A stretch of 64,000 bases of DNA from Candidatus Poribacteria bacterium (GTDB lineage: Bacteria; Poribacteria; WGA-4E; WGA-3G), in NCBI GenBank assembly GCA_022819945.1, contig JAJEGI010000015.1, forward strand, positions 120,865 to 184,864. The letters run 5' to 3'. Position 1 is the first letter of the stretch. Each line of letters begins with the position of its first letter. Below the pieces are notes generated by a model. The model saw only the letters and a program-made list of their open reading frames with translations. It did not search any database and was not told the origin of the DNA. A program made the translations under genes and the position numbers. This document shows positions 38,123 through 48,582 of this stretch, piece after piece.

Positions 38123-38836
38123 TTATCCCTCCCTCATTTCGTCAAGGATCATTTCGGCAGCCTCTAACGGGTCATCCGCTTCGATGATCGGTCTGCCGAC
38201 GACAATGTAATCTGCGCCTTTATTAATAGCCTCTGCGGGTGTAGTGATCCGACGTTGGTCGTTGCTCTCCGCCCATTCTGGTCGGATACCGGGTGTCACA
38301 ATCAAAAAGTTATCGCCGCAGGCTTTTCGGATCGGTTCAATTTCCAGAGGCGATGCGACGACACCGTCCAATCCGGCTTCCTGTGCCAACTGCGCGAGAT
38401 AGACGACCTGCTTTGTAAGTTGCCGTTCTGAGCCAAAGTTCTGTTGAAAGCCGGTCTCATCCATGCTCGTTAGAACGGTCACCCCGAGTAGGATAGGTCT
38501 CGGAATATTTTCTTTATAGGCGGCATCATCTGCGCTATCCCTTGCAGCTTGCATCATCTCCAACCCACCGGAGGCGTGCATGTTAATCATATTCGCGCCG
38601 TGTTTCGTCATCATGCCGACATCGCGTGCAACCGTATTCGGGATGTCGTGGAATTTCAGGTCAACAAAGACTTTATGCCCGTTTTGTTTGAGCCATGGAA
38701 ACGCTTCCATTCCGAGCGCACTAAACGCCTGAAAGCCCATTTTAAACCAACGGACGCTATCCATAAGTGTTCCAAATAGCCAATCAATATCTTCACCGTC
38801 ATCTGTATCCAATGCGACGATTAATCTGTCTCTCAA
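38123..38836 (-). CDS. pyrF: orotidine 5'-phosphate decarboxylase
   Basis: DRLIVALDTDD; VFVDLKFHDIPNTVARDVGMMTKHGANMINMHASGG; ITTPAEAINKGADYIVVGRPI. TTG start at 38836 preceded by AAGGAGAATAAAAAA; listed ORF (to 39007) is over-extended into the next gene. Confidence 0.9.
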   Translation of the reverse strand: MRDRLIVALDTDDGEDIDWLFGTLMDSVRWFKMGFQAFSALGMEAFPWLKQNGHKVFVDLKFHDIPNTVARDVGMMTKHGANMINMHASGGLEMMQAARDSADDAAYKENIPRPILLGVTVLTSMDETGFQQNFGSERQLTKQVVYLAQLAQEAGLDGVVASPLEIEPIRKACGDNFLIVTPGIRPEWAESNDQRRITTPAEAINKGADYIVVGRPIIEADDPLEAAEMILDEMREG

Positions 38837-38891
38837 TTTTTTATTCTCCTTATTCTGAGCTGGCAAGTTTTTATAGTTGATCGCAGCCTTT

Positions 38892-39251
38892 TCACCTAAC
38901 AACAAGATCGTTTTCCGTATTGGAGGCGCTTTGGACTCTATCTTTCTGAATGCGCGCGGCCAGCTCTGGGTTGTGTGCATGATCATATTTTTCAATAAGT
39001 ACAACAACGAATTCCATTAAGGGCGCAAAAAAATGATTTTCGTCTTCACGTACCACGTCCGTTAATTCACCAAGCAGGACTATTAATTGCTCGTAATCGT
39101 TTTCCGTTAAGGCTACAATAGTATTATCTTGGCATTTGCTAATTGCATTCTTTAAAATGTTTAGTGCTGTAAAGGATTGAGAATCACTCAGAACATCGCG
39201 CTCAAATTTGACTTGCGCTACATTGGGTGCAGCGCGTTTTTCGGTTGACAT
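38892..39251 (-). CDS. hypothetical protein (119 aa)
   Basis: Intact ORF, acidic/helical, no recognised motif. Confidence 0.55.
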   Translation of the reverse strand: MSTEKRAAPNVAQVKFERDVLSDSQSFTALNILKNAISKCQDNTIVALTENDYEQLIVLLGELTDVVREDENHFFAPLMEFVVVLIEKYDHAHNPELAARIQKDRVQSASNTENDLVVR

Positions 39252-39293
39252 AGCATATTCCTGAATTGAGGGTATTGGTTAAGTAAGTTCTAT

Positions 39294-39551
39294 TTAATAG
39301 ATTCTACTACGGTGCCCAACTCGGTGAACAACAATCTCTCGGATACGTCTATCAAAGGTATAAATAACCCGATAATCTTTAGCAACCGATAAACTAAACT
39401 TCCCTCTATGGTCACCTTTCAGTGCCTTATGGGGATAATCGTCACAAATCTCACACAATCGTTCCAGTTTGTTAAAGACCAACAAGCGAATCGGTGCACT
39501 CAACCGTCGCAAATCCGATTCGGCACGAGGTTTTATTATCAATGTATACAT
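39294..39551 (-). CDS. RelE/ParE-family toxin
   Basis: MYTLIIKPRAESDLRRL...HKALKGDHRGKFSLSVAKDYRVIYTFDRRIREIVVHRVGHRSRIY. Confidence 0.85.
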   Translation of the reverse strand: MYTLIIKPRAESDLRRLSAPIRLLVFNKLERLCEICDDYPHKALKGDHRGKFSLSVAKDYRVIYTFDRRIREIVVHRVGHRSRIY

Positions 39552-40261
39552 TTCAGCGGGACCCCAAATTCTTTCGCCACCTCCTGGAGGGGTCTGCCTT
39601 TAATTTCACCAGATTCATGCTCTGTGATACTTTGTTCCAGCTCTTCAGCAACTTTTGGGCGTATTTCTAATCTTTCGTCCGGATCGTACGCATAATCTTC
39701 AAGGAACTGTTCCAATTCCAAATGGCACACGAAAAATTCGTAAACCGCTTCACGTAAATGTCTATCCTCAGTATCCGTCCATCCTACACTTAGTAACTTA
39801 ACGACTCGTCCGTGTGCCGCGAAAAATTCGGACTTCGCCAATGTATGCAGAAATTCGCGAAAGACATCATTCGACAATGCAGATATTTTTATCCGTGGCA
39901 CGGGATCGCTAGGGAGATATGAACCCATCCGCCGCACTTCTCGGCCCATCGGCGATGCCTTTCGCTTACTTTCAACAGTAACGACCCGGTGTTTCAAAGA
40001 GATATAAGTGTCACAGGAATCCAAAACCGAAAGTAGGCACTTTTCATAGCGATCTAACTCGAATGCTATATCATAGTAGTAAGCTTCAAAAAATTCGCGG
40101 AAGGCTTCTGTTAGTGTATCCCTATCTGTATCTATCGTAAGTAATTCAAGTATCCTCTCACGGCACACAAATAGGGTATGTTCCACAAGCGGAAGTAGCC
40201 ATTCACGAAACTGCTTATATGTCATATCTTTTAGAGGTAATTTTCCTTTGTTTAGTTTCAC
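39539..40261 (-). CDS. putative antitoxin partner, unusually long (240 aa), internally duplicated
   Basis: Overlaps the toxin start by 13 bp; C-term EELEQSITEHESGEIKGRPLQEVAKEFGV is RelB-like. Confidence 0.6.
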   Translation of the reverse strand: MKLNKGKLPLKDMTYKQFREWLLPLVEHTLFVCRERILELLTIDTDRDTLTEAFREFFEAYYYDIAFELDRYEKCLLSVLDSCDTYISLKHRVVTVESKRKASPMGREVRRMGSYLPSDPVPRIKISALSNDVFREFLHTLAKSEFFAAHGRVVKLLSVGWTDTEDRHLREAVYEFFVCHLELEQFLEDYAYDPDERLEIRPKVAEELEQSITEHESGEIKGRPLQEVAKEFGVPLKCIH

Positions 40262-40296
40262 AAGAATCTCCTTTCTCCTTATAAAGTCCTAACTTA

Positions 40297-41784
40297 CTAC
40301 CCTAATACTTCATCAACAATCCGTAGTGTCTCTCGGTGCGCATCCTCGATTTGCGTTTGGCAAGTATAGACATGTTGTGCGACCTCATTGAGCTGTTTTT
40401 CAAAGTTGTCTATCATCCGATGGACCTCCGCAGGCGATGTGCCGCCGAGGCTCTGATTGTTCTGAATCGCTGACTTCGGATCCAGAACCTGCTGGAGCTG
40501 CGAAATCGGTATATCAATCTCTTTTTCTCTCAAGAGTGCCTGCGTGAGTTCCCAATCCGAAAACGCCTTTTCCCGATGCACGAGTTCACCGACAAGCCAT
40601 CCGACAATCTCGTGGCACTCCCGAAAACTGATTTTATGCGCCTTAACGAGATAGTTCGCCAACTCCGTTGCGGTGGCGAAGTTCGCATCCGTTAATTCAG
40701 CCATCCGTTCTGTCTTGAAATCCGTCGTTTTGAGGAGTTCCGGTAGGATACCGAGGCACGCCTTCACAACATCAAACGCCTCCCAGAGCGGCGGTTTATC
40801 CTCTTGGAAATCGCGGTTATAGCCCATCGGCAGCCCCTTGAGATTCGTCAGTAGGTCCAACAGTGCCCCATAGACACGTCCCGTGCGTCCGCGTGTGAGT
40901 TCCGCGATGTCCGGGTTCTTTTTCTGTGGCATGATGGAGCTCCCGAAACTATACGCATCGTCGAGCACCGCCATCCCGAATTCATGAGTCGTCCAATAGA
41001 TGATTTCTTCGCTAATCCGTGAGAGGTTCGCCATCACGAGGGACAACGCGAAAAGTACCTCTGCGATAAAATCTCGGCTACTGATAACGTCAAGGGCGTG
41101 TTCGTGTGGCGCATCGAAACCGAGCAGTTTTGTTGTCAGTTCTCGGTCAATCGGGAAGGTCGTGCCAGCCAAAGCACAAGCACCGAGCGGATTCATATTG
41201 GCAAGGGTGTATGCGGACTGCAGACGTTTCTGATCCCGTAGGAACATACTCACATAAGCCGTTGCCCAGAAACCGAGACTAATCGGCTGCGCGTGCTGTG
41301 TGTGCGTATACCCCGGCATCACGGTATCGGTGTGTGCCTTCGCGATCTGTAGGAAGGCTTCACAGAGTGTAGAGAGTCCACGCTGGATATTGAGAATTTC
41401 ATCACGGATGTAGAGGTGTGCATCGACAAGTACCTGATCGTTACGGGAACGCGCAGTGTGGAGTTTACCGCCGAATTCGCGTCCGGCGTTCTCAATCAGG
41501 TAGGACTCAACGTTCATGTGGACATCTTCTTTGTTGGGATCAAGCGTAAAAGTGCCGTTCTGAAAATCCGCTTCCGCCTTTCGGAGCCAGCGCAAAATCT
41601 CGCGTAGATCATCATTGGAGATAATCCCTTGCTGGGCAAGCATAATCGCGTGCGCTTGGCTGCCCCAGATGTCGTATCCGATGAGTCGTGTATCGGCTTC
41701 AATAGAGTGTGTGAAGGCTACTGTCTCTGTGGTGAGGTTCGTACTGAAACGTCCGCCCCAGAGTGTTTTTTGTGGCGTTTGCAT
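40297..41784 (-). CDS. argH: argininosuccinate lyase
   Basis: TLWGGRFSTNLTTETVAFTHSIEAD; GSSIMPQKKNPDIAELTRGRTGRVYG signature. Confidence 0.96.
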   Translation of the reverse strand: MQTPQKTLWGGRFSTNLTTETVAFTHSIEADTRLIGYDIWGSQAHAIMLAQQGIISNDDLREILRWLRKAEADFQNGTFTLDPNKEDVHMNVESYLIENAGREFGGKLHTARSRNDQVLVDAHLYIRDEILNIQRGLSTLCEAFLQIAKAHTDTVMPGYTHTQHAQPISLGFWATAYVSMFLRDQKRLQSAYTLANMNPLGACALAGTTFPIDRELTTKLLGFDAPHEHALDVISSRDFIAEVLFALSLVMANLSRISEEIIYWTTHEFGMAVLDDAYSFGSSIMPQKKNPDIAELTRGRTGRVYGALLDLLTNLKGLPMGYNRDFQEDKPPLWEAFDVVKACLGILPELLKTTDFKTERMAELTDANFATATELANYLVKAHKISFRECHEIVGWLVGELVHREKAFSDWELTQALLREKEIDIPISQLQQVLDPKSAIQNNQSLGGTSPAEVHRMIDNFEKQLNEVAQHVYTCQTQIEDAHRETLRIVDEVLG

Positions 41785-41790
41785 ATTCTG

Positions 41791-42081
41791 TTAGTCAAAG
41801 CGAGGCGGTTCTCGCGCCGGTTCCCGCGGGGGCATCTCAAGTTCTACCCCACCGATCTGTTTGAAAAGCTTGTGGATAAACGTTCCAAGCCCCTTCTCCG
41901 GAATCTCTTGGGCATGATATGTAGGTAATATGTTGTCTGCGTCTTTACCCTGAAGATCCGCAAGGTAATCAACAACTTCTTTAAGTTCTTCAGTAGAGAG
42001 TTGTTCGATTAACATGATCGCCTGTTTTTGTAAGTCTATTTTTTCCATTTTCAAACCCTCCGTTTTAAGATAATAACACAA
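41791..42081 (-). CDS. hypothetical protein (96 aa)
   Basis: Intact ORF just upstream of argH. Confidence 0.55.
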   Translation of the reverse strand: MCYYLKTEGLKMEKIDLQKQAIMLIEQLSTEELKEVVDYLADLQGKDADNILPTYHAQEIPEKGLGTFIHKLFKQIGGVELEMPPREPAREPPRFD

Positions 42082-42087
42082 TTATTA

Positions 42088-42966
42088 CTACGCCATCTGC
42101 GGTGGACGGCGTATTGATGTCGGTTGGATAATCTTGCGTTGTTCTGGTGTTAAATGTGCTAACAACTCGTCTGAATGCGGATAGTCGAACCGCTCACGGA
42201 CATATCTCGGAGAATAACGATAGACGATTGATCTGCGATACCCCTCATTCGTCCGTTCTGCTGATCCGTGCGTGATTGCATCCGTGAACATCACCACATC
42301 GCCTGCTTTCAGATAAACCTCCTGTGTCGCGAAGGCTGTCCCTGCCGGTTTACCGGTCACACCGTCATAAACCAAACCTTTCCCGTTCTGCTTCAGGCGC
42401 GGGTGTATCTCCGTGCATTTGTGGCTCCCCGGCACCAGCACAGGTGCGCCATCTCCGGGTCCAATGTCGTTGAGTGCCATCAGGACATTAATCTGTCCGA
42501 CCATCCACTCACCTGTGTTCTCCTGTCGGAACGTCAGATAACTCAACGGGACATGCCCACCACAGTGGATATGAATGAAGCCGCCGGGCCCGCGGACGTT
42601 AAGGAAATTCTCGTGGATAGAGAGTCCATTGACTTCGTGGACGTATTTACGAACCAACCCGATCCATGCCGGGTGGTCGATTAACTTCCGAAAAACCTCG
42701 CCGCCTTCAATGATATTCTGAAAATTTACGCCATTTTCGATATTATAGGTATGCGTTTCGATGTTCCCGATCCAGCGCGGGGTGCCTCTCTCCGCTGTGT
42801 TTTCTTCCCACGGTTGTTCAACGTATGCCCAATGCTCGTCAATCCACGCGTTTATCTTCTCGAGATCATCTTTGGCTATCGCATTTTCTAAAATGAGGTA
42901 GCCTTGTAGGTCAAACAGATAATCTTGGAATTCTTGGTCCATTTTCCGCCTCCTTAACCGAGACAT
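42088..42966 (-). CDS. phytanoyl-CoA dioxygenase family protein
   Basis: QDYLFDLQGYLILENAIAKDDLEKINAWID; HIHCGGH; LVPGSHKCTEIHP; GDVVMFTDAITHGSAERTNEGYRRSIVYRYSP. Confidence 0.9.
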   Translation of the reverse strand: MSRLRRRKMDQEFQDYLFDLQGYLILENAIAKDDLEKINAWIDEHWAYVEQPWEENTAERGTPRWIGNIETHTYNIENGVNFQNIIEGGEVFRKLIDHPAWIGLVRKYVHEVNGLSIHENFLNVRGPGGFIHIHCGGHVPLSYLTFRQENTGEWMVGQINVLMALNDIGPGDGAPVLVPGSHKCTEIHPRLKQNGKGLVYDGVTGKPAGTAFATQEVYLKAGDVVMFTDAITHGSAERTNEGYRRSIVYRYSPRYVRERFDYPHSDELLAHLTPEQRKIIQPTSIRRPPQMA

Positions 42967-43007
42967 ACTATAAATAGGACGACTACGAACAATCCCGTTT
43001 GTGGTCG

Positions 43008-43026
43008 GGGCGAGGTCACCTCGCCC
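43008..43026. repeat. palindrome GGGCGAGGTCACCTCGCCC
   Basis: 9-bp perfect arms in an intergenic gap. Confidence 0.7.
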
Positions 43027-43058
43027 GTCGCCATCAGTCTAATCCTCATGCATTCCAC

Positions 43059-43862
43059 CTACAAATATGCGTCCAGTTCCGTTTTCGCCGGTGTCGGTGT
43101 CGAGATACCGTCTTCGGGTATCTCTCTTTTCGCGGTCCATACGATTGCGTTGAGGATAAGTTTCCGTATCTGGTCATCCGCCCAATTGCTGTGGAGATGT
43201 CCGCCGGTAAACCCGAATCCGCGTCCACCATCGGGACGTTCGACACACCACGCCAAGTGCTGCGGTTCCCCGTTCGCCACCGATGCGCGGACGTGCGGAT
43301 TACCGCTGTGCGGTCCATCGGGTCTTGTAAGCGTTGATTCGGGTGCGATAGAACTCAGTAGCGGCGTTACGCCATCCATATTTTCACGGAACCGCATGTG
43401 GTAGTACCACTCATCTTCAAGTGAGAACGGTTCCAATCCGCGGGTAATCGGGTGTTCAGGGAATCCGGTGAACGTTGCTGTCCAATACGGGTTGACCGAA
43501 AGATGCGTCTCGAAGTAGCCGCCGATCCAGTCTAAGAAACGGTCTCCGGGTTCGCCTTTCGGGACTTCGACTGCGTAATGCAGCATTGCGAGTCCGACCC
43601 CTTGAGCCATGAGTTCAGAAATCTGTTCGAGGTGTGGAATACTGAGATGTCTGGCGCCACCGTCAGAATAAACAATGATTGCGTCTGCGCCTGCAAGTGT
43701 TTCGGGGTCTTCGGGCCAGCCTTGAGAGACGACTGCCTCTGCACCGTCAATATGCTTGTTCAATAGGTCTGCGAAGAACGCGCATCCGGCGGGATGCTCA
43801 TGTGAACCGCCGCCGTGGCTCGCGCTCCCTGCCACCATAACAATTCGAGATTTTTCTGACAT
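43059..43862 (-). CDS. ThuA-like domain protein
   Basis: IVMVAGSASHGGGSHEHPAGCAFFADLLNK; HPITRGLEPFSLEDEWYYHMRF. Confidence 0.88.
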   Translation of the reverse strand: MSEKSRIVMVAGSASHGGGSHEHPAGCAFFADLLNKHIDGAEAVVSQGWPEDPETLAGADAIIVYSDGGARHLSIPHLEQISELMAQGVGLAMLHYAVEVPKGEPGDRFLDWIGGYFETHLSVNPYWTATFTGFPEHPITRGLEPFSLEDEWYYHMRFRENMDGVTPLLSSIAPESTLTRPDGPHSGNPHVRASVANGEPQHLAWCVERPDGGRGFGFTGGHLHSNWADDQIRKLILNAIVWTAKREIPEDGISTPTPAKTELDAYL

Positions 43863-43979
43863 ACTTTAAACTCCTCTGTATAAAATCTTTATCAGTGTAT
43901 CATATTCTCCAACTTTTTGCCAAAACTTTTTGAGAAATAGCAACCAGAAACCATCAGATTAACGCGGGTTTGATAAAAG

Positions 43980-44047
43980 GACATTGTAGCGGAAACTTTC
44001 TATTTTCCGCCATAGCACACAAACTCTAAAGTTTGTGCTACAATGTC
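43980..44047. repeat. three-way-junction palindromic element
   Basis: Outer arms GACATTGTAGC / GCTACAATGTC enclosing hairpins GCGGAAA...TTTCCGC and AGCACACAAACT-CTAA-AGTTTGTGCT. Confidence 0.75.
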
Positions 44048-44223
44048 GGTTTTCGGATAACCCTACCTATATTGCACATTATGTTGGAATTCGTGGAAAA
44101 TGCCTAAGGTCTATCACTTATATTTTGGTGGTTAGAAGAAAACACCCACCTCAAAGTGCTCTTAACTGACAACTGTTAACTGAAAGATTTTCGCAGAAAA
44201 ATCGTACTGAGTACTAATAATAC

Positions 44224-44252
44224 TTGACAATTCCAAACGGAAGCCTTAGAAT
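44224..44252 (+). promoter_or_regulatory. sigma70-like promoter TTGACA-N17-TAGAAT
   Basis: TTGACA 44224-44229, TAGAAT 44247-44252, then AAAGGAG and ATG 44287. Confidence 0.75.
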
Positions 44253-44286
44253 ACTCCCAAACTTGATAAAATAAAGGAGCAACACA

Positions 44287-45141
44287 ATGGCGAAATTTCC
44301 GATCGTTGACACGCACGTTCATCTATGGCACCCAGAACAGTTAAGATACCCGTGGCTCTCGGAAGTGCCTGCTCTCAATAGACCGTATCTCCTCAAAGAC
44401 TATATCGCAGCGTACGGCGAATTAGAGGTCGAATCCATCGTTTTTGTGCAATGCGACACACACCCCGATGACGGTTTAAAAGAGACAGCGTGGGTGACCG
44501 CCCTCGCCAACGTGGACCCACGGATTCAGGGGATCGTTGCATGGGCACCGCTTGAAGGGGGTGAACAGGTCGCACCTTTCGTCGAAAAATTGGCGGATAA
44601 CCCGCTCGTCAAAGGTATCCGCCGACTCATTCAATCCGAAAGCCTCGATTTCTGCGTCCAACCCGATTTCGTGAACGGTGTCAAAACGCTCGCCCGCTAT
44701 CAACTGAGTTTCGATATCTGTATCTTCCATCCACAACTCGGCAACGCCATTCGGCTCGTCGAGCAGTGTCCTAACGTCCAATTCATCTTAGACCATATCG
44801 GCAAACCTGACATCAAGAACCAACTTTTTGACCCGTGGAAACAGGAGATTGAAACGCTTGCAGCGTTCCCGAACGTCTACTGCAAAATATCCGGCTTGGT
44901 AACAGAGGCGGATCTCGAAACGTGGACACCTGCCGACCTACACCCGTATATTGAACACGTCATCGCCTGTTTCGGTTTCGATCGCGTTATGTATGGGAGT
45001 GACTGGCCCGTCTCTACACAAGCAAGCGATTACCCACGGTGGGTGCAGACATTAAAGGACGCAGTGTCCCGATGCTCACCTGAAGAACAGCAAAACCTTT
45101 TCCGAGACAACGCCATCAAATTTTATCGCCTCGATTCGTAG
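44287..45141 (+). CDS. amidohydrolase 2 family (lactonase-like)
   Basis: FPIVDTHVHLWHPEQLRYPWL; FILDHIGKPDIK; GFDRVMYGSDWPVSTQ. Confidence 0.9.
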   Translation: MAKFPIVDTHVHLWHPEQLRYPWLSEVPALNRPYLLKDYIAAYGELEVESIVFVQCDTHPDDGLKETAWVTALANVDPRIQGIVAWAPLEGGEQVAPFVEKLADNPLVKGIRRLIQSESLDFCVQPDFVNGVKTLARYQLSFDICIFHPQLGNAIRLVEQCPNVQFILDHIGKPDIKNQLFDPWKQEIETLAAFPNVYCKISGLVTEADLETWTPADLHPYIEHVIACFGFDRVMYGSDWPVSTQASDYPRWVQTLKDAVSRCSPEEQQNLFRDNAIKFYRLDS

Positions 45142-45149
45142 AAAAAAGA

Positions 45150-45190
45150 AAAGGGAAGAGCGAATCTTCCGCCCTTCCCTTCTTCCATCC
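45150..45190. terminator. bidirectional intrinsic-terminator-like hairpin between convergent genes
   Basis: AAAAAAGAAAAGGGAAG...CTTCCCTTCTTCC stem. Confidence 0.6.
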
Positions 45191-45211
45191 TTTAACGCTT
45201 CCATCGTTCTA

Positions 45212-47395
45212 TTAGCCGTCTGCTTTAACCTCCCGGCGGCGCGGATGTAGTACAAACTCTGTATAGCCGTTCGGCAGTTCGCACCCTTTAAGCACCAAAT
45301 CTAAAGCCGCTTGAAAAGCGATGCTCTCGTCATAATTAGGCGACATGTTCCGGTAGTTCGGATCGCCAGCGTTCTGTTCGTCAACGATCTTCGCCATCCG
45401 CTGGAATGTTTCTGTTACTTGTGCCTCGCTAACGATGCCGTGGTGGAGCCAATTTGCGATGTGCTGACTCGAAATCCGTAGGGTCGCCCGGTCCTCCATC
45501 AAACCGATGTTGTTAATATCTGGTATCTTTGAGCAACCGATTCCTTGGTCGACCCATCGGACGACGTATCCTAAGATCCCTTGTGCGTTGTTGTCCAATT
45601 CACGTTGAATCTCATCGGGTTGCAGCTCGCGTTCCTTTAGCAGCGGCGGTGTGAGTAGGTCCGCCAAACTCGCGCGTTGCCTTGCCGATAGTTCCTTTAT
45701 CCAGTTCGCCACGTCAACCCGGTGGTAGTGCATCGCGTGGAGCGTTGCAGCTGTCGGGGACGGCACCCACGCCGTTGTTGCCCCTGCCAACGGGTGGTTC
45801 ACCTTCGTCTCGACCATCTCCGCCATCTTGTCAGGTTTTGTCCACATCCCTTTTCCGATCTGTGCGGTACCCAGCAAGGCGGTCTCAATCCCGATATCGA
45901 CGTTCCAATCCTCATAAGCGATCATCCACGGTTCGTTGCGGATGTCCATTTTCGGGATCATCGGTCCCGCCTCCATGCTCGTATGGATTTCGTCACCGGT
46001 TCTATCCAAAAATCCCGTATTAATAAAGACGAGCCGTTCCCTTGCGATCCGAATCGCCTCTTTGAGATTAATGGTCGTACGGCGTTCCTCATCCATAATC
46101 CCGATCTTAATGGTATTCGTCTGGAGTCTGAGTGCGGACTCTATCCACTCGAACATCCGAATCGTCATATCCACTTCTTCGGGACCGTGGAACTTCGGTT
46201 TGACGATGTAGATACTCCCCATTTTGCTATTGGTCTGTGCGCTGCTTCCGCGGAGGTCGTGTACCGCGGCGAAGGTGGTCACCATCGCGTCAAGGATGCC
46301 TTCCGGGACTTCTTCACCCTCTTGGGTTAGAACGGCATCTGTGTACATGTGGAGTCCAACGTTGCGGATAAGGAGCAGACTCCTACCCGGGAGTGTCAAT
46401 GTACTGCCATCGGGTGTCGTAAACGTTTTATCGGGTGCAAGCCGTCGTGTGATCATTTCACCGTTCTTCTCAAATGTCGTCTCCAGCGTCCCTTTCATGA
46501 TACCGTTCCAGTTGCGATAGACGCGGACCTTATCCGCTGCATCTACAGCGGCGACAGAGTCCTCGCAATCTTGGATCGTGGTAATCGCGGATTCCAGGAT
46601 AACATCAACGACACCTGCCGGATGCGCCTTGCCGACCGGATGTTCCCGATCTATCCGTATTTCGATATGCATCCCGTGGTTTTGAAGCAGGATAGCCGTG
46701 AGTTCGTCATCCGCTTGTGTGAACCCGACGAACTTGGTCGGATTCGCTAAGCCTGTCGCACTGCCGTCTTTGCGTATCGCGAGGAGTTGTTGTTCGTTAT
46801 GTTCGGCATTCAGTGTAAACAGTTTAACATCAGCGTAGCTCCCCGTTTCAAGTGCTACCATTTCATCTAAAAACCGCTCCGTATATTCAATGACTTTCTT
46901 ACCTCGGATCGGATTATAGGTCGTACTTCGGGTGGCACCATCTGATTCGTCGATGACATCCGTGCCGTAAAGCGCGTCATAGAGGCTGCCCCACCGCGCA
47001 TTCGCAGCGTTTAGCGCGTAGCGCGCATTATCAACCGGGACGACCAATTGTGGACCTGCCATAAACGCGATCTCAACGTCAACGTCCTCGGTAATCACGG
47101 TAAAATCGCGTCCTTCAGGGAGCAGATAGCCTATATCGGTCAGGAACGCCGCGTACGCCTCACCGTCAAGCCGTTCATCTTTGCGTGCCAGATGCCACGC
47201 GTCGATCTGCTGTTGGAGTGAATCCCGTTTCTCCAAGAGCGACCGGTTTTCTGCTCCGAACGCCGCAACGATGTCGTCAAACGCTTTCCAGAAAGCGTCT
47301 GCTTCTATCCCCGTACCGGGCGCGATCTCGTCTCGGACCAATGCATACAAATCTTCATCTATTCTGAGGTTACCGATTGCGATTCGGTTTCCCAT
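45212..47395 (-). CDS. glcB: malate synthase G
   Basis: 727 aa; [89 protein letters not shown]. Confidence 0.96.
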   Translation of the reverse strand: MGNRIAIGNLRIDEDLYALVRDEIAPGTGIEADAFWKAFDDIVAAFGAENRSLLEKRDSLQQQIDAWHLARKDERLDGEAYAAFLTDIGYLLPEGRDFTVITEDVDVEIAFMAGPQLVVPVDNARYALNAANARWGSLYDALYGTDVIDESDGATRSTTYNPIRGKKVIEYTERFLDEMVALETGSYADVKLFTLNAEHNEQQLLAIRKDGSATGLANPTKFVGFTQADDELTAILLQNHGMHIEIRIDREHPVGKAHPAGVVDVILESAITTIQDCEDSVAAVDAADKVRVYRNWNGIMKGTLETTFEKNGEMITRRLAPDKTFTTPDGSTLTLPGRSLLLIRNVGLHMYTDAVLTQEGEEVPEGILDAMVTTFAAVHDLRGSSAQTNSKMGSIYIVKPKFHGPEEVDMTIRMFEWIESALRLQTNTIKIGIMDEERRTTINLKEAIRIARERLVFINTGFLDRTGDEIHTSMEAGPMIPKMDIRNEPWMIAYEDWNVDIGIETALLGTAQIGKGMWTKPDKMAEMVETKVNHPLAGATTAWVPSPTAATLHAMHYHRVDVANWIKELSARQRASLADLLTPPLLKERELQPDEIQRELDNNAQGILGYVVRWVDQGIGCSKIPDINNIGLMEDRATLRISSQHIANWLHHGIVSEAQVTETFQRMAKIVDEQNAGDPNYRNMSPNYDESIAFQAALDLVLKGCELPNGYTEFVLHPRRREVKADG

Positions 47396-47536
47396 ACCTT
47401 TTTCTCCCTAAGGTGCTGTAAGGTGTTGGATCCTCATTCGCCGATGCTTCTTTGCACCGGCAACCAATTTCGCCTGAATTGCCAAATATCATAGCAACAA
47501 ATCTACAGTTTGTCAATTGCTTTTTTGAATGTTGGG

Positions 47537-48325
47537 TTAATTCTGCTGATTTCTCTGCTTTATGGGGGATTTTTTCCGGTCTTTCCGCCGCGCTTTGAAC
47601 ACATCGCTTGTCTGTTCAATCTGTTTAACACGATCCAGGAAGTACAAGCGCATGGGAGCCGCGGATTTATAATGCGGGTTATCGAGAAAAACATCTGGTT
47701 CGCCTAACAATTCGTTGATGAGACCTTTTGTCCAGCCACGTTCAGAGATGAGACGCGTCTGGGTGATTTTTTCTTTTTCACGCGCTGCCTTGCGTGCTGC
47801 AGCTTTCTGCTGTTTTTCGGTTTGCCATAATATTTTGAAATCGTCTGAACGTTCGACTTTGCGAATATCGGATTTTAGATAAATTGGATAGGTTAAGTGT
47901 CCTCCTAAAAAGGGCATAGAGAAAGACTCACACGACAAGAATCTATCTATGCGTTCGGGGGTCCAATGTCCACGCCCCAACAATTCCTCGTGCGAGAAAT
48001 GGGTGTCAGGGTGGGTTTCCATTTCTATGTTCCAAATCTCACAGAATCTTCTTCGCATTGAGACATCGTTGAAATTCTCAAGCATCAATTCTTTTTCTGC
48101 TTTCTCAATATCATTGTAACGAAAGAGCCGAACCGTGTTTAAATCCTCCAATGTAATCACAGTAACATCTCCCATCGTTGTGCCTACTTTTCTTTCGACT
48201 TCAAAATCATGGAGTTGTGATTCAGAGAGAATCGTGCCACGTTTTCCGAGTTGGGATTTAGTGATATATCCACCTTTTCTGATTGTAAAATTACGCGCGG
48301 GTTTCCGATGTTTTTGCTGTTTCAT
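47537..48325 (-). CDS. hypothetical protein (262 aa)
   Basis: Intact ORF, charged, no recognised motif. Confidence 0.6.
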   Translation of the reverse strand: MKQQKHRKPARNFTIRKGGYITKSQLGKRGTILSESQLHDFEVERKVGTTMGDVTVITLEDLNTVRLFRYNDIEKAEKELMLENFNDVSMRRRFCEIWNIEMETHPDTHFSHEELLGRGHWTPERIDRFLSCESFSMPFLGGHLTYPIYLKSDIRKVERSDDFKILWQTEKQQKAAARKAAREKEKITQTRLISERGWTKGLINELLGEPDVFLDNPHYKSAAPMRLYFLDRVKQIEQTSDVFKARRKDRKKSPIKQRNQQN

Positions 48326-48440
48326 GCCTGATACCTCCGGTCAGTTTTCTCTCGTGTTGAGGACGGGTTTCAGTATCAGATTATACTACACTTTTAGGTA
48401 ATTGCCAATTCCTTTTTTCACAGAAGCACCCACACCCTTC

Positions 48441-48582
48441 CAGGGGTATTTAGTTTTACATATTTACTTTATTTATGTAAATACTTCCCCCTGTAGGAGC
48501 GAGCTGCGCTCGCGATCTTGCGTCTAAACGTTAACTTGTGTCAACCAAAACCGATACCGGAACTGAAAACTAAATCGCCCTG
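48441..48582 (+). mobile_element. MITE-like element, copy D (canonical, 142 bp)
   Basis: CAGGGGTATTTAGTTTT ... AAAACTAAATCGCCCTG; perfect 10-bp duplication CACACCCTTC at 48431-48440 and 48583-48592. Confidence 0.93.

Noticed and set aside
38837-39007. N-terminal extension of the PyrF ORF
   Set aside because: Overlaps the neighbouring gene and lacks homology; TTG 38836 has a better RBS and the canonical N-terminus.
45722-46330. 202-aa plus-strand ORF
   Set aside because: Antisense to malate synthase G, which has strong motif support.
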